Shown: positions 26,304-35,645, counted from the stretch's first letter. The stretch is 64,000 nt of DNA from Pandoraea pnomenusa (GCF_000767615.3 NZ_CP009553.3:1550001-1614000), one strand, 5' to 3'. Notes: generated by a model not told the origin, from the letters alone. Program-made: numbers and translations.

Positions 26304-29300
26304 ATGCCTGCAAATTTGCGCAATCTCATGAATTCCCAATCGAACGCCAACGCCGGCCTCGTGGGCCAGCCCGTGCATCTGATGCCGATGCGGCGCGCCG
26401 GTGTCGCCATCACGCCGCTTCAGGATCGTCTGCGCCGCGAGTTGCGCGGCGACGTGCTTTTCGATCGCGCGAGCCGTGGCCGCTATGCCACGGATGCTTC
26501 GATCTACCAGATATTCCCCGTCGGCGTGGTGGTGCCGCGCGATCAGGACGATCTGCTTCGCGCCCTGGACATCGCCCGCGACCAGAACGTGCCGGTGCTC
26601 GCGCGCGGCGCGGGCACGAGCCAGTGCGGCCAGACGATCGGCGAAGCGCTTGTCATCGACAACAGCAAGTGGCTCAATCGCGTGGTGGCGTTCGATGCCG
26701 AAGCCCGCACCGTGACCGTCGAGCCGGGCATCGTGCTCGATCATCTCAATGCGTGGCTCAGGCCGCATGGGTTGTGGTTTCCGGTGGATGTGTCGACGGC
26801 CGCGCAATGCACCATCGGCGGCATGGCGGGCAACAACTCATGCGGCTCGCGTTCCATCGAATACGGCAACATGGTGCACAACGTGTTGTCCATCGACGCG
26901 GTACTCGCCGACGGCGCGCAATTGCATTTCGGGTCGCTGCATGCGCCGCCGGCCGACGCGCGCACGAAGGCGCTGCTCGCCGCCGTGCGCGAGATCGCGA
27001 TGCGCGAGCGCGACGAGCTACGTGAGCGCGTGCCGCGCGTGCTGCGCCGCGTGGCGGGCTACAACCTCGACCTGTTCGACTGCCTCAACCCTCGCGCCTA
27101 CACCGACGACGGGGTGGCGAATCTCTCGCATCTGCTGGTCGGCTCGGAAGGCACGCTGGCGTACAGCCGCCAGATCACGCTCAGGCTTGCTCCGTTGCCG
27201 ACGCACAAGACGCTCGGGGTGGTGAACTTCCCGACGTTCTACCAGGCGATGGATCTCACGCAGCACATCGTCCGGCTGGGGCCGGTGGCGGTGGAGCTGG
27301 TCGATCGCACGATGATCGACCTGGCGATGGACAACGCGGCGTTTCGCCCGGTGATCGAGAAGGCGCTCGTAGGCGATCCGCAGGCAATCCTGCTGGTGGA
27401 ATTCGCCGGGGACGACGCCACCGCGCTGCGCGCCCGGCTCGACGATCTCGCCACTCTCATGGCCGATCTCGGCTTGCCCGACAGTGTGGTGAAGATGCCC
27501 GACGCGGGGCCGCAGAAGGCGCTCTGGGAAGTGCGCAAGGCAGGGCTGAACATCATGATGAGCATGAAGGGCGACGGCAAACCGGTGTCCTTCATCGAGG
27601 ATTGCGCGGTGCCGCTCGAACATCTGGCGGAGTACACGCGGCGCCTGACCGAAGTGTTTCATCGCAACGGCACCGAGGGCACCTGGTACGCCCACGCGAG
27701 CGTGGGCACGCTGCATGTGCGACCCATCCTCGACATGCGCCGCGACGGCGCGGTGAAGATGCGCGCGATCGCCGAGGAGGCGGCGGCGCTCGTGCGCGAG
27801 TACAAGGGCGCCTACTCGGGCGAGCACGGCGATGGCCTGTGTCGCGGCGAATGGGTGGCCTGGCAGTACGGGCCGCGCATCAACGCGGCGTTCGGCGAGA
27901 TCAAGCAACTGTTCGATCCCGACAATCGCTTCAATCCGGACAAGATAGTGCGTCCGCCGAAGATGGATACGCGCGAACTCTTCCGCTTCGCGCCCGGCTA
28001 TGCCGCGATGCCGGTGACGCCCGCGCTCGACTGGACCGCCTGGAACGTGAAGCGCGACGCGCTGAGCGGCGAGCAGTCCGCGTCCGATACCGGCGCCGAT
28101 GCGACGCACGGCCTGGCATCGGCCGTCGAGATGTGCAACAACAACGGGCATTGCCGCAAGTTCGACGCCGGCACGATGTGTCCGAGCTATCGTGTCACGC
28201 GCGACGAACAGCACGTCACGCGCGGTCGGGCGAACACGCTGCGGCTGGCGATCTCGGGGCAGTTGGGCGACGACGGACTGGCCGGCGACGACGTCAAGGC
28301 GGCGCTCGATCTGTGCGTGTCCTGCAAGGGTTGCAAGCGCGATTGCCCGACCGGCATCGACATGGCGCGCTTCAAGATCGAGGCACGTCATGCGCGCGCG
28401 AAACGCCATGGTGTTTCGTTCCGCGACAAGCTCATCGCCTATCTGCCGCGTTATGCCCCGTGGGCCAGCCGCGTGGGCGGGTGGCTAGACGCGGCGCAGC
28501 GGCTGCCGGGCAACACCGCGCTCAGGCGCTGGCTTGGCCTTGCGCCCGAACGTTCGGTGCCCGCGCTGAAGCCCTCGTTCCTGTCGACGCAGTCGCCGCT
28601 GAACGCGTCCGTCGCATCCACCGCATCGCTCGCCGGTCGGCGCGAGGTGGTCCTCTTCGTCGACACGTTCAACAATTACATGGAGCCGGAGAACGCTCGC
28701 GACGCAAAGCGCGTACTCGAAGCGGCCGGCTACGTCGTGCACGTCAACCGGCGCGAGGGCGAGCGCCCGCTGTGCTGCGGCCGCACGTTCCTGGCGGCCG
28801 GTCTGGTCGACGAGGCGAAGACCGAGGCGCGGCGTCTGCTCGACGCGGTGATGCCGTTTGTCGAACGCGGTGTGCCGATCGTGGGGCTCGAACCGTCGTG
28901 CCTGTTGTCCCTGCGCGACGAGGTACTCGGTTACGGCTTTGGCGAGGCCGCGCGCAAGGTGGCCGACAACGCGTTTCTTTTTGAGGAGTTTCTGGTTCGC
29001 GAGAAGGCAGCGGGGCATTTCGACGTGGCGTGGCAGGCGCTGCCCGACGGCGTCGGCGAGGCGTTGGTGCATGGTCACTGCCATCAGAAGGCGTTCGACG
29101 CGTATTCGCCCGTGACGGCGGTGCTTGGTTGGGTGCCGGGGCTGAAGGTATCATCGATCGAGTCGTCATGCTGCGGCATGGCGGGCAGCTTCGGCTACGA
29201 GGCGGAGCACTATGACACGTCGCGCGCGATGTCCGAACTGACGCTGCTGCCGGCCATCCGGCAGCGGGGCGCGAACACCATCGTCGTGGCGGACGGCACG

Positions 29301-29384
29301 AGTTGCCGGCATCAGATCCACGACGGGGCGAACGCGCGGGCGATGCATGTGGCGTGTGTGCTCGCCCGGGCGCTGCCTGCTTGA
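26304..29384 (+). CDS. Fused FAD-linked 2-hydroxyacid dehydrogenase with Fe-S and CCG domains (YdiJ-like)
   Basis: A 1026-residue oxidoreductase. Residues about 60-215 form the PCMH FAD domain (VLARGAGTSQCGQTIG; GGMAGNNSCGSRSIEYGNM), about 290-550 the FAD-oxidase C domain with HGDGLCRGEW. Two Fe-S cysteine sets follow: CNNNGHCRKFDAGTMCP near 611 and CVSCKGCKRDCP near 671. The C-terminal CCG domain (CCGRTF near 824, SSCCGMAGSFG near 953) ends the chain. It fuses the GlcD- and GlcF-type parts and oxidises D-2-hydroxyacids such as D-lactate, glycolate or D-2-hydroxyglutarate, passing electrons to the quinone chain. An alternative start is ATG 26328. Confidence 0.9.
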   Translation: MPANLRNLMNSQSNANAGLVGQPVHLMPMRRAGVAITPLQDRLRRELRGDVLFDRASRGRYATDASIYQIFPVGVVVPRDQDDLLRALDIARDQNVPVLARGAGTSQCGQTIGEALVIDNSKWLNRVVAFDAEARTVTVEPGIVLDHLNAWLRPHGLWFPVDVSTAAQCTIGGMAGNNSCGSRSIEYGNMVHNVLSIDAVLADGAQLHFGSLHAPPADARTKALLAAVREIAMRERDELRERVPRVLRRVAGYNLDLFDCLNPRAYTDDGVANLSHLLVGSEGTLAYSRQITLRLAPLPTHKTLGVVNFPTFYQAMDLTQHIVRLGPVAVELVDRTMIDLAMDNAAFRPVIEKALVGDPQAILLVEFAGDDATALRARLDDLATLMADLGLPDSVVKMPDAGPQKALWEVRKAGLNIMMSMKGDGKPVSFIEDCAVPLEHLAEYTRRLTEVFHRNGTEGTWYAHASVGTLHVRPILDMRRDGAVKMRAIAEEAAALVREYKGAYSGEHGDGLCRGEWVAWQYGPRINAAFGEIKQLFDPDNRFNPDKIVRPPKMDTRELFRFAPGYAAMPVTPALDWTAWNVKRDALSGEQSASDTGADATHGLASAVEMCNNNGHCRKFDAGTMCPSYRVTRDEQHVTRGRANTLRLAISGQLGDDGLAGDDVKAALDLCVSCKGCKRDCPTGIDMARFKIEARHARAKRHGVSFRDKLIAYLPRYAPWASRVGGWLDAAQRLPGNTALRRWLGLAPERSVPALKPSFLSTQSPLNASVASTASLAGRREVVLFVDTFNNYMEPENARDAKRVLEAAGYVVHVNRREGERPLCCGRTFLAAGLVDEAKTEARRLLDAVMPFVERGVPIVGLEPSCLLSLRDEVLGYGFGEAARKVADNAFLFEEFLVREKAAGHFDVAWQALPDGVGEALVHGHCHQKAFDAYSPVTAVLGWVPGLKVSSIESSCCGMAGSFGYEAEHYDTSRAMSELTLLPAIRQRGANTIVVADGTSCRHQIHDGANARAMHVACVLARALPA

Positions 29385-29443
29385 TGTCCGCGTGATGTCC
29401 GCGCGATGTCCGCGTTTTCCGCGAACCCCTTGAAAGGATTGTG

Positions 29444-30625
29444 ATGTCCGATTCAGTCAATTCGGTGTCGTCGCCGGCGAGTGTCGCCGGCCCCTTGGCG
29501 GTGCCACCGGTCGCTCAGGCGGGGGACTCGCTCGCCGAGGTCGCCACGCCGTCGTTGCTCCTAGATCTCGACGCCTTCGACGCGAACGTGGCGCGCATGG
29601 CCAGCGCCGCGTCGGCGCGCGGCGTCGCGGTACGTCCGCACGCCAAGGCGCACAAGTCCGTGACGATTGCGCGCGCCCAGGTCGCCGCGGGCGCCGTTGG
29701 CGTTTGCTGCCAGAAACTCACCGAGGCGATTCCGTTCGTCAACGCCGGGATCGGCAGCATTCACATCAGCAACGAATTCGTGGGGCAGGCGCGTGTGGCA
29801 CTGGCCGTGGCGATGGCCGCGCGTGTCTCGCTTTCCGTCTGCGTCGACGACGTGCGACAGGTGGCGCCGCTTGGCAAGGCGGCGCAGCGCGCGGGGGTGC
29901 GCATTGCCGTGTTGCCCGAGGTGGACGTGGGACAGGGGCGGTGCGGCGTCGATTCGACCGAAGCGCTCGGCCGGCTGGTCGACGCCATCGACCATTACGA
30001 GGGCCTGCGCTTCGGCGGTCTGCAGGCGTATCACGGCAGCGCACAGCATATTGCCAATTGGGACGAGCGCCGCGATACGGCGCGGCGTGCCGCCGATCAG
30101 GCGAGCGCGTATGTGCGGTTTCTGGCCGCGCGCGGGATTGCGTGCCCGGTGGTCACGGGCGGGGGGACGGGCACGGCGGAGTTCGATATCGAGAGCGGTG
30201 TGTACACGGAGATCCAACCGGGGTCCTATGTGTTCCTCGACGGTCATTACGGTTCGCTGGAGTGGCGCGACGACTGGCGTTTCCGTCACGCGCTGTTTCT
30301 CGCATCCACGGTCATGAGCACGGCGCGCGCGGGCATCATCGTTTGCGATGCAGGGCTCAAGAGCGTGGCAACGGATTCCGGTCTGCCGCGGTTCTGGTCG
30401 TCGCAGCAGGCGGGGCAGCCGCAGTACCGCACGGCCTCGGACGAGCATGGCGTGCTGGCCCTGGCGTCGCCGCACGAGGACGGGGCGGGCTGGCTCGGCG
30501 AGCCGATTCTGTTGGTGCCGGGGCATTGCGACCCGACGGTCAACCTCTATGACCGGTACGTCGTTGTACGGCATGGGCGGGTCGAGGGCGTTTGGCCGAT
30601 CGAGGCGCGCGGCCTGAGTCAGTAA
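29444..30625 (+). CDS. PLP enzyme of the D-threonine / 3-hydroxy-D-aspartate aldolase family
   Basis: A 393-residue fold-type III PLP enzyme with an alanine-racemase-like N-terminal barrel. The PLP lysine is Lys68 in VRPHAKAHKS, and the D-threonine aldolase metal site is in PGHCDPTVN (His and Asp) near the C-terminus. Members cleave beta-hydroxy-D-amino acids to glycine and an aldehyde, or 3-hydroxyaspartate to glycine and glyoxylate (BhcC). The ATG at 29444 is preferred over GTG 29441 because GAAAGGA is well spaced. In the cluster it would supply or use glycine next to the glyoxylate aminotransferase. Confidence 0.88.
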   Translation: MSDSVNSVSSPASVAGPLAVPPVAQAGDSLAEVATPSLLLDLDAFDANVARMASAASARGVAVRPHAKAHKSVTIARAQVAAGAVGVCCQKLTEAIPFVNAGIGSIHISNEFVGQARVALAVAMAARVSLSVCVDDVRQVAPLGKAAQRAGVRIAVLPEVDVGQGRCGVDSTEALGRLVDAIDHYEGLRFGGLQAYHGSAQHIANWDERRDTARRAADQASAYVRFLAARGIACPVVTGGGTGTAEFDIESGVYTEIQPGSYVFLDGHYGSLEWRDDWRFRHALFLASTVMSTARAGIIVCDAGLKSVATDSGLPRFWSSQQAGQPQYRTASDEHGVLALASPHEDGAGWLGEPILLVPGHCDPTVNLYDRYVVVRHGRVEGVWPIEARGLSQ

Positions 30626-30766
30626 GCCGATACGTCGAGGTGCCACGGTGCCGCGTGGCTTGAGGCGTTGCGCAAGATGTACCGTCTCATGGCAATGCGA
30701 TGTGGGGAAGTCAGAGACTCACGCGGGCGTATCGCCAGGCCGCTGCAAAATATTTGTGGCGGGGGC

Positions 30767-30795
30767 TTCCCAAGATCGAAAAAGCAGGCTATAGT
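30767..30795 (+). promoter_or_regulatory. Probable tRNA operon promoter
   Basis: TTCCCA (30767-30772) and TATAGT (30790-30795) are separated by 17 bp, about 19 bp before the tRNA-Ala 5' end. The -10 is good and the -35 weak. Confidence 0.4.
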
Positions 30796-30813
30796 CTCAC
30801 TTCTTCGCCGTAC

Positions 30814-30889
<76 letters not shown>

Positions 30890-30905
30890 AAACGGAAGAC
30901 TTTAG

Positions 30906-30981
30906 GTCCCCTTCGTCTAGAGGCCTAGGACATCACCCTTTCACGGTGAGTACAGGGGTTCGAATCCCCTAGGGGACGCCA
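30906..30981 (+). tRNA. tRNA-Glu (anticodon TTC)
   Basis: A 76-base tRNA with encoded CCA. The acceptor stem pairs GTCCCCT with AGGGGAC, the anticodon stem is TCACC/GGTGA with loop CTTTCAC (anticodon TTC), and the T-arm is AGGGGTTCGAATCCCCT. No duplicated 3' end that would mark an integrated element is seen in the window. Confidence 0.97.
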
Positions 30982-31040
30982 GATTCAGCGGCGTGTGTCT
31001 CGGAAAGCTCCGAAACACGACGCAAGATCGGACGTCGACA

Positions 31041-31079
31041 AACGCGCCTGGTTTCACGACCAGGCGCGTTTTGTTTTTT
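31041..31079 (+). terminator. Rho-independent terminator after tRNA genes
   Basis: AACGCGCCTGGT and ACCAGGCGCGTT form a perfect 12-bp stem with loop TTCACG, followed by a T-rich run (TTGTTTTTT). It ends the tRNA transcript and borders the convergent YciI gene. Confidence 0.88.
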
Positions 31080-31375
31080 CAGCGCACCGGCGTGCTGGCT
31101 GTCTCGCCGACGACCGTCTTCCATGGCCGCACGCGCCACGATTTCACCAGACCATTCACCACATACGGGTCCGACTTCGCGAAGGCTTCCGCGACGACCG
31201 GCGACTCGCCCCTGAACAACAGGGCCGCCGTGTCGACGGGATCTTCCAGGGCGCCCGCAAGCAGCAATTCGCCCCGGTCGGCCGTTTGCCAGGCAAGCGA
31301 CAGATGCGCCTCGCGGAATTGCCCGCGGCGTTCGAGATAGTCGTCGACCAGGTCGTATATCAGCAGGTAATGCAT
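31079..31375 (-). CDS. YciI family protein
   Basis: A 98-residue protein with the YciI ferredoxin-like fold: MHYLLIYDLVDDYLERRGQFREAHL at the start (with the family's conserved His after the R-x-x-R-x-x segment), GELLLAGALEDPVDTAALLF and FAKSDPYVVNGLVKSWRVRPW later. Family members bind a small ligand with a His-Asp pair and have no single established reaction. The start at ATG 31375 matches the family; the frame is open 13 codons further up. Its stop overlaps the T tract of the convergent terminator. Confidence 0.85.
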   Translation of the reverse strand: MHYLLIYDLVDDYLERRGQFREAHLSLAWQTADRGELLLAGALEDPVDTAALLFRGESPVVAEAFAKSDPYVVNGLVKSWRVRPWKTVVGETASTPVR

Positions 31376-31413
31376 GTCGATGTCTCCTTGGGAATCGGTG
31401 CCGTACGTCGCCA

Positions 31414-32238
31414 TTATCGGTAAAACGCCGACGGTGGTACGCCAAAATGCCGCTTGAACATCGCGGCGAACGCGCTCTGGCTCGCATAGCCGTGATCGAG
31501 CGCCACATTCACGATCTTCTCTCCGCGCGCGAGCGCTTCCAGCGCCTGGAGCAGTCGCGCCTGTTGCCGCCAGCGACCGAACGTCATGCCCGTCTGCGCG
31601 GCGAAGCGCCGTTGAAAGGTCTTGCCTGAGAGCCCCGCGTCATTGGCCCACGCGTCGATGATCGTGTCGTCGCCGGGCGTTTGCATCAGTTGCTCGCATA
31701 CCCGCACGAGACGGGCGTCGCGCGGCCACGGCAAGTAAAGCGGCAGCACCGGCAGCGCGATCAACTCGTCGAGCAACAGTCGCATGAGCCGTGCGTCGCG
31801 CGAGTCCGGTGCATAGTCGGGCGCAATGTCGATGGCCGAGAGAATCAGCTCGCGCATGAGCGGCGTGATTTCCACCACGCAACTGGCCTGCGGCAACGGC
31901 TGCGTATCCGGTTCGACGAACACGGTGCGCATCTTTACATTGCCGCTCATGCGCACCGTATGCTCGAGCCCCGCCGCCAGCCACACCCCGCGGGTGGGCG
32001 GCACGACCCAGCGTCCCGACGCCGACGCAATGATCATCACGCCTTCGATGGCGTACAGCAACTGCGCGCGGCGGTGCGAATGCGACGCAATGAATGCATT
32101 GTGCGCGTAATCGACCGCCATGGCCGCCATCGGCATGGGTGTGTTTTCGAAACGCAGATGATCGGTATCCCGCATATGCCGCATATGCCGCATATGCCGC
32201 ATATGCCGCATATCCCGCGATGACGGATGAGCGCTCAC
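31414..32238 (-). CDS. AraC family regulator with cupin-type sensor domain
   Basis: A 274-residue regulator. An N-terminal cupin domain (HSHRRAQLLYAIEGVMIIA, residues about 52-70) is followed by a C-terminal AraC double helix-turn-helix (WANDAGLSGKTFQRRFAAQTGMTFGRWRQQARLLQALEAL; then VALDHGYASQSAFAAMFKRHFG). The N-terminus contains a repeated MRH unit encoded by 9-bp repeats. It is divergent from an EamA exporter gene, a common regulator/target pairing, and lies just upstream of the YciI gene on the same strand. Confidence 0.9.
   Translation of the reverse strand: MSAHPSSRDMRHMRHMRHMRHMRDTDHLRFENTPMPMAAMAVDYAHNAFIASHSHRRAQLLYAIEGVMIIASASGRWVVPPTRGVWLAAGLEHTVRMSGNVKMRTVFVEPDTQPLPQASCVVEITPLMRELILSAIDIAPDYAPDSRDARLMRLLLDELIALPVLPLYLPWPRDARLVRVCEQLMQTPGDDTIIDAWANDAGLSGKTFQRRFAAQTGMTFGRWRQQARLLQALEALARGEKIVNVALDHGYASQSAFAAMFKRHFGVPPSAFYR
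32171..32215 (-). repeat. 9-bp tandem repeat at the N-terminus of the AraC gene
   Basis: Five copies of CGCATATGC (last copy CGCATATCC) lie in tandem and encode Met-Arg-His repeats at residues 10-23 of the AraC protein. Each unit contains an ATG, so copy-number change adds or removes three residues and alternative starts without a frameshift. Confidence 0.85.
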
Positions 32239-32346
32239 ACGGATGTCCTTTTTCAGGCAGGTTTGGAGATTTTAGCGTGAGACGCCCAGTGCGACATGGT
32301 TGACGATGAGGCTTCCCTCTCACCTTCACGTTCGCGGAAAATCGTC

Positions 32347-33279
32347 ATGGGGTACTACCTGTATCCGCTCGGCGCCATGTTGTTGTGGGCCGGCAATGTC
32401 ATCGTCTCCAAACTCTCGGCCACGACCATTGCGCCGTCGGCCATCACCTTTTATCGATTGGTGCTCGCATTGGCGGTCATGACGCCATTCGTCATCCAGG
32501 CGCTCCTGCGCAACTGGACAAACTTGCGCCCGCATCTGGGCAGGCTCGCATTTCTCGGGTTCCTGAGCATGTCGTTCTACCAGAGCCTGTCGTATCTCGC
32601 GGCGCACAGCACCACGGCGACCAACATGGCCATCGTGACGGCGCTCGCACCGTTGCTCACGCTGCTCTGGAGTGTCGTGCTGCTGCGCGAGCCGCCCACT
32701 CTCGGCATGCTCGTCGGCGGGCTGCTCTCACTGGTGGGGCTGATCTACCTCATCGCGCAGGGACAGCCGTCGCGCCTGCTCGACGGCGGTGTGCACCTCG
32801 GCGACATGCTGATGTTGATCGCGTCGGCCTCGTATGGGCTCTACAGCGTGCTGCTGCGACGCTGGCACGTCGATGTGCCGCCCGCACAGTCGACGTATGT
32901 GCAGGCCTGGGCGGCGCTCGTGACGATGATCCCGATGCTCGCGTTCGTGCCTGCCGGACAGGCGCAGCTCAACGCCGCGACGGTGCCGCTGGTCCTGTAC
33001 GCGGGTTTGGGCGCCTCGATCCTGTTGCCGATTCTGTGGATTCGGGGCATCCGCCATCTTGGACCGAACCGTTGCAGCATGTTCATCAACGTGTTGCCTA
33101 TCATGACAGCGGGTATCGCGGTCGTGTTGCTGGGTGAGCACTTGCACACGTTCCACGTGATCGGTGGTGGCGTCGCCCTGATCGGCGTCTTCATCGCGCA
33201 GCGCTGGCAGCGCCCCTTGCCAGGCTTGCGCACGGTGGCTGACGAGGTGGCCGACGATTCGGACGAAGTCCCTGCGTGA
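32347..33279 (+). CDS. EamA/DMT superfamily exporter
   Basis: A 310-residue, ten-helix inner-membrane protein with two EamA repeats. The first starts YPLGAMLLWAGNVIVSKLSAT and ends LREPPTLGMLVGGLLSLVGLIYL; the second ends VVLLGEHLHTFHVIGGGVALIGVFIAQR. These are metabolite or drug exporters. ATG 32347 puts the start next to the first helix; ATG 32296 would add a polar 17-residue tail. The neighbouring AraC regulator probably controls it. Confidence 0.88.
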   Translation: MGYYLYPLGAMLLWAGNVIVSKLSATTIAPSAITFYRLVLALAVMTPFVIQALLRNWTNLRPHLGRLAFLGFLSMSFYQSLSYLAAHSTTATNMAIVTALAPLLTLLWSVVLLREPPTLGMLVGGLLSLVGLIYLIAQGQPSRLLDGGVHLGDMLMLIASASYGLYSVLLRRWHVDVPPAQSTYVQAWAALVTMIPMLAFVPAGQAQLNAATVPLVLYAGLGASILLPILWIRGIRHLGPNRCSMFINVLPIMTAGIAVVLLGEHLHTFHVIGGGVALIGVFIAQRWQRPLPGLRTVADEVADDSDEVPA

Positions 33280-33370
33280 GTCCGTACGCCGCGCCCTTGC
33301 ATCACGTGGTATCTCTCGGGGCGTGGCGCAACGCAGGGCGGGGCGTGTCAGGACAGGGCGCCGACCGGAC

Positions 33371-33688
33371 TTACGGGTTTCGCACTGCGACCCCGTAAGT
33401 GCTCACTATGCGACGGTCCTGTTCTTCGGCCGAGAAGGCTTCCCAGAGCAGGCCATTGCAGTCGGTGCTGCTCGAATACTCAGGCGCGTCGTCGTCCTCG
33501 AAGCCCACGTGTCGCAATTCTCCGGCGCGGGCGGGCGATTGATTGATCGAGAAGTTCAGCAGATCGGTGCGCCACATGGCGTAGGCGCCGGGCACCACGG
33601 CGGCGGGAGACATGCCGAGACGTACGGAGTAATCCTTGATGGACTCGTCGAGATCGCGCACGGCGAGAGCGATGTGAAAGCGTTTCAT
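33371..33688 (-). CDS. VOC (glyoxalase/bleomycin resistance) family protein
   Basis: A 105-residue single-domain vicinal-oxygen-chelate protein: MKRFHIALAVRDLDESIKDYSVRLGMSP gives the first beta-alpha-beta-beta-beta unit with the first metal His, and RHVGFEDDDA gives the second. The C-terminal Glu ligand may lie in NGLLWEAFSAEE. Arsenic-related ArsI/CadI proteins share this arrangement, but no arsenic genes are near. The start is supported by AAAGGACCCCC before ATG 33688. Confidence 0.8.
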   Translation of the reverse strand: MKRFHIALAVRDLDESIKDYSVRLGMSPAAVVPGAYAMWRTDLLNFSINQSPARAGELRHVGFEDDDAPEYSSSTDCNGLLWEAFSAEEQDRRIVSTYGVAVRNP

Positions 33689-33971
33689 GGGGGTCCTTTG
33701 ACGATGGGCAGAGGGAAGCATCGGCGCGGTGTGAGTGCCCGCTAGCGGGCGCGCCGTGCATCGATGTAGCCCATCATAGGGACGGTTGCGAAACGCAGCC
33801 AGACGGTGGCTTATCCCGGTATCCGGAGTGACGGGATGGCCGGATATCGCCCGGGCGGGCCGTCGTTCCCCGTGGCGGTGTATCTCGTGACGCAGTCGCC
33901 GTCCGACCCGGACGCCGTCGTCGGGTGCTGATCCGGGCCAAGGAGGATCGGCGTGCGCGGTGAGCGTGCGC

Positions 33972-34487
33972 TTACTGGGGGCGCCGGAATTCGTTGTCGA
34001 CCCACGCCCGCGCGCTGTTGCGCGAGAGCTTGAATGTCGGCGGCACCTTCACCGAGGCGAGGGTCTCGCCGAACCGGTCGACGGCGCTGAGCATGGCATA
34101 CGGATCGTATTCGTCGGGCACGATGTCGAGCGTGACGTCGATATCGCCATCGGGGCCGTCAACGCTCACGCGCTTGTGCAACTGCGCGTGCAGTTGCTGC
34201 TCGTGACGACGCAGCACTTCCGCCGCCGTCTTGACCAACGTGTGGAACGCGCCGGCGTCGAGCGGCTTCGGGTTCTTCTTGTCTCGCCCCATCGTCCAGG
34301 GGCCCACGAGTGCGGGCTCCGACTGCCCGTCCCGGTACATGGCGACGGCCCAGCCATCGTCGTCCTCGTTCTTCACGACCTTTGCCGTCCAGCCGTCGTC
34401 CCGCCAAAGACGGTCTTCGTGGAGCGTGTCCTGGTTGTCGGAGGCGTCATCGGAGAGGGAGGAGCGGTCGTGTGCGTTGGCGGTCAC
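33972..34487 (-). CDS. Conserved-type hypothetical protein
   Basis: A 171-residue acidic, soluble protein I do not recognise. Its central block reads DDGWTAKVVKNEDDDGWAVAMYRDG, then ALVGPWTMGRDKKNPKPLD, with a helical section FHTLVKTAAEVLRRHEQQL and a C-terminal strand-rich part. There is no signal or membrane segment. The start is uncertain: GTG 34487 (VTANAHDRSS) is proposed because no ATG exists between it and position 34703, and the latter would overlap the next gene by 86 bases. It lies on the same strand as the DUF1275 gene. Confidence 0.6.
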   Translation of the reverse strand: MTANAHDRSSLSDDASDNQDTLHEDRLWRDDGWTAKVVKNEDDDGWAVAMYRDGQSEPALVGPWTMGRDKKNPKPLDAGAFHTLVKTAAEVLRRHEQQLHAQLHKRVSVDGPDGDIDVTLDIVPDEYDPYAMLSAVDRFGETLASVKVPPTFKLSRNSARAWVDNEFRRPQ

Positions 34488-34617
34488 TGTCGGTGAAATC
34501 GTGGCTGGGGGATGAGAGGGATACGTCGCGATGAAGTCCGCGCGGGGCGGACGACAGTGCGCATGCGGTAAAGGATGCAATTTTACCGCGTCCGGCCGAG
34601 GCGCGGACGCCGCACCG

Positions 34618-35352
34618 CTACTCGTTGGCGCACGCCAGCGCGACGAGTAGCGCCACTGGCAGGAGCACGCACCAGAAACCGGCGCCGTGATAGGCGAAGC
34701 CACCGAACACGGCCCCCACCGCGAACGCGGCCAAGGCCGGCAGCATCTTGCGCAGTCGGGCGCGCGCAGCCTTGTCGTCGCCGCAGTTGCCGCTCGCGAG
34801 CTCTACGATGTCGATCACGATCTGCGTGGTGTTGCCGGTCATGATCGTGGTCGGGGCGAGGTCGGCGAGCACGAGTCGCCCGAGGGCGTTCTGGATGGCG
34901 AGCGCGGCCACGCCGAACATGCCCGAGAGGATCGCGAGCGGTGCGTCGGCGGAGACGATGGGCTGTGCCGCCATGCCGACGATCATGAAACCGAGCAGCA
35001 GCGCCGTCTGCATGCAGAGCAGCAGGCGCAGCGGCCGGCGGTCGGTGCGCGAATACGCCTGCACGATCAGTTTCACGAGGGCGACGAAGATCACGAACAC
35101 GGGCAGCGCCAGCAGTTTGGCGAACACGCCGACGTGGGTGGCGGCGACGAGTTGCACACCGATCATCACGAAGTTGCCGGTCACGTGTGCGGTAAAAAGG
35201 CCGAACAGCGCGATGAAGCCCACGACGTCGATGTAGCCCGCCACGAACGCAAGCGACATGCCGATGGCGGTGGGTTTGGAAAAATGGCCGACCCAGGTGC
35301 GCGCTAGCGTGGCGGCCTCGGTCGGCGTGGGGATGTGGCGGGGGGTACCCAT
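34618..35352 (-). CDS. DUF1275 (YoaK-like) membrane protein
   Basis: A 244-residue inner-membrane protein with about six hydrophobic segments. The DUF1275 hallmarks are present: SLAFVAGYIDVVGFIALFGLFTAHVTGNFV near the start and ALGRLVLADLAPTTIMTGNTTQIVID in the second half. The function of the family is unknown. The start at ATG 35352 has GAGGAG upstream; the extra in-frame region to 35472 is basic and unlike the family. Confidence 0.88.
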   Translation of the reverse strand: MGTPRHIPTPTEAATLARTWVGHFSKPTAIGMSLAFVAGYIDVVGFIALFGLFTAHVTGNFVMIGVQLVAATHVGVFAKLLALPVFVIFVALVKLIVQAYSRTDRRPLRLLLCMQTALLLGFMIVGMAAQPIVSADAPLAILSGMFGVAALAIQNALGRLVLADLAPTTIMTGNTTQIVIDIVELASGNCGDDKAARARLRKMLPALAAFAVGAVFGGFAYHGAGFWCVLLPVALLVALACANE

Positions 35353-35645
35353 GGCGGCTCCTCTGACGACTTCCGTTGCGGATGCAGGCATCGCGCACCC
35401 GTCGCGACGCGCGCGGGTGCCGATCAAGCATAGCATCGCGTCGCGGCGTGGGGCGCCGCGCGCGCCTGCCATGGTGCAACGTACCGACGTGCCGCTCCAC
35501 CGTCAAAAGGTCTTATTGCGCACCGGGGCATTTCCCTCTTTCGCCGGGGCGAGCGCGGACGATGGCGGACGAGGGCGAACGCGCATCGGCGATGCGTCGC
35601 AGCGTTCCGGCTGCGCCGCGACCGCCATGCGTCATGCGTCATGCG

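Noticed and set aside
30969-31508. 179-codon minus-strand frame covering the tRNA-Glu 3' end and YciI
   Set aside because: It overlaps a certain tRNA end, a terminator and the YciI frame; composition is shadow-like.
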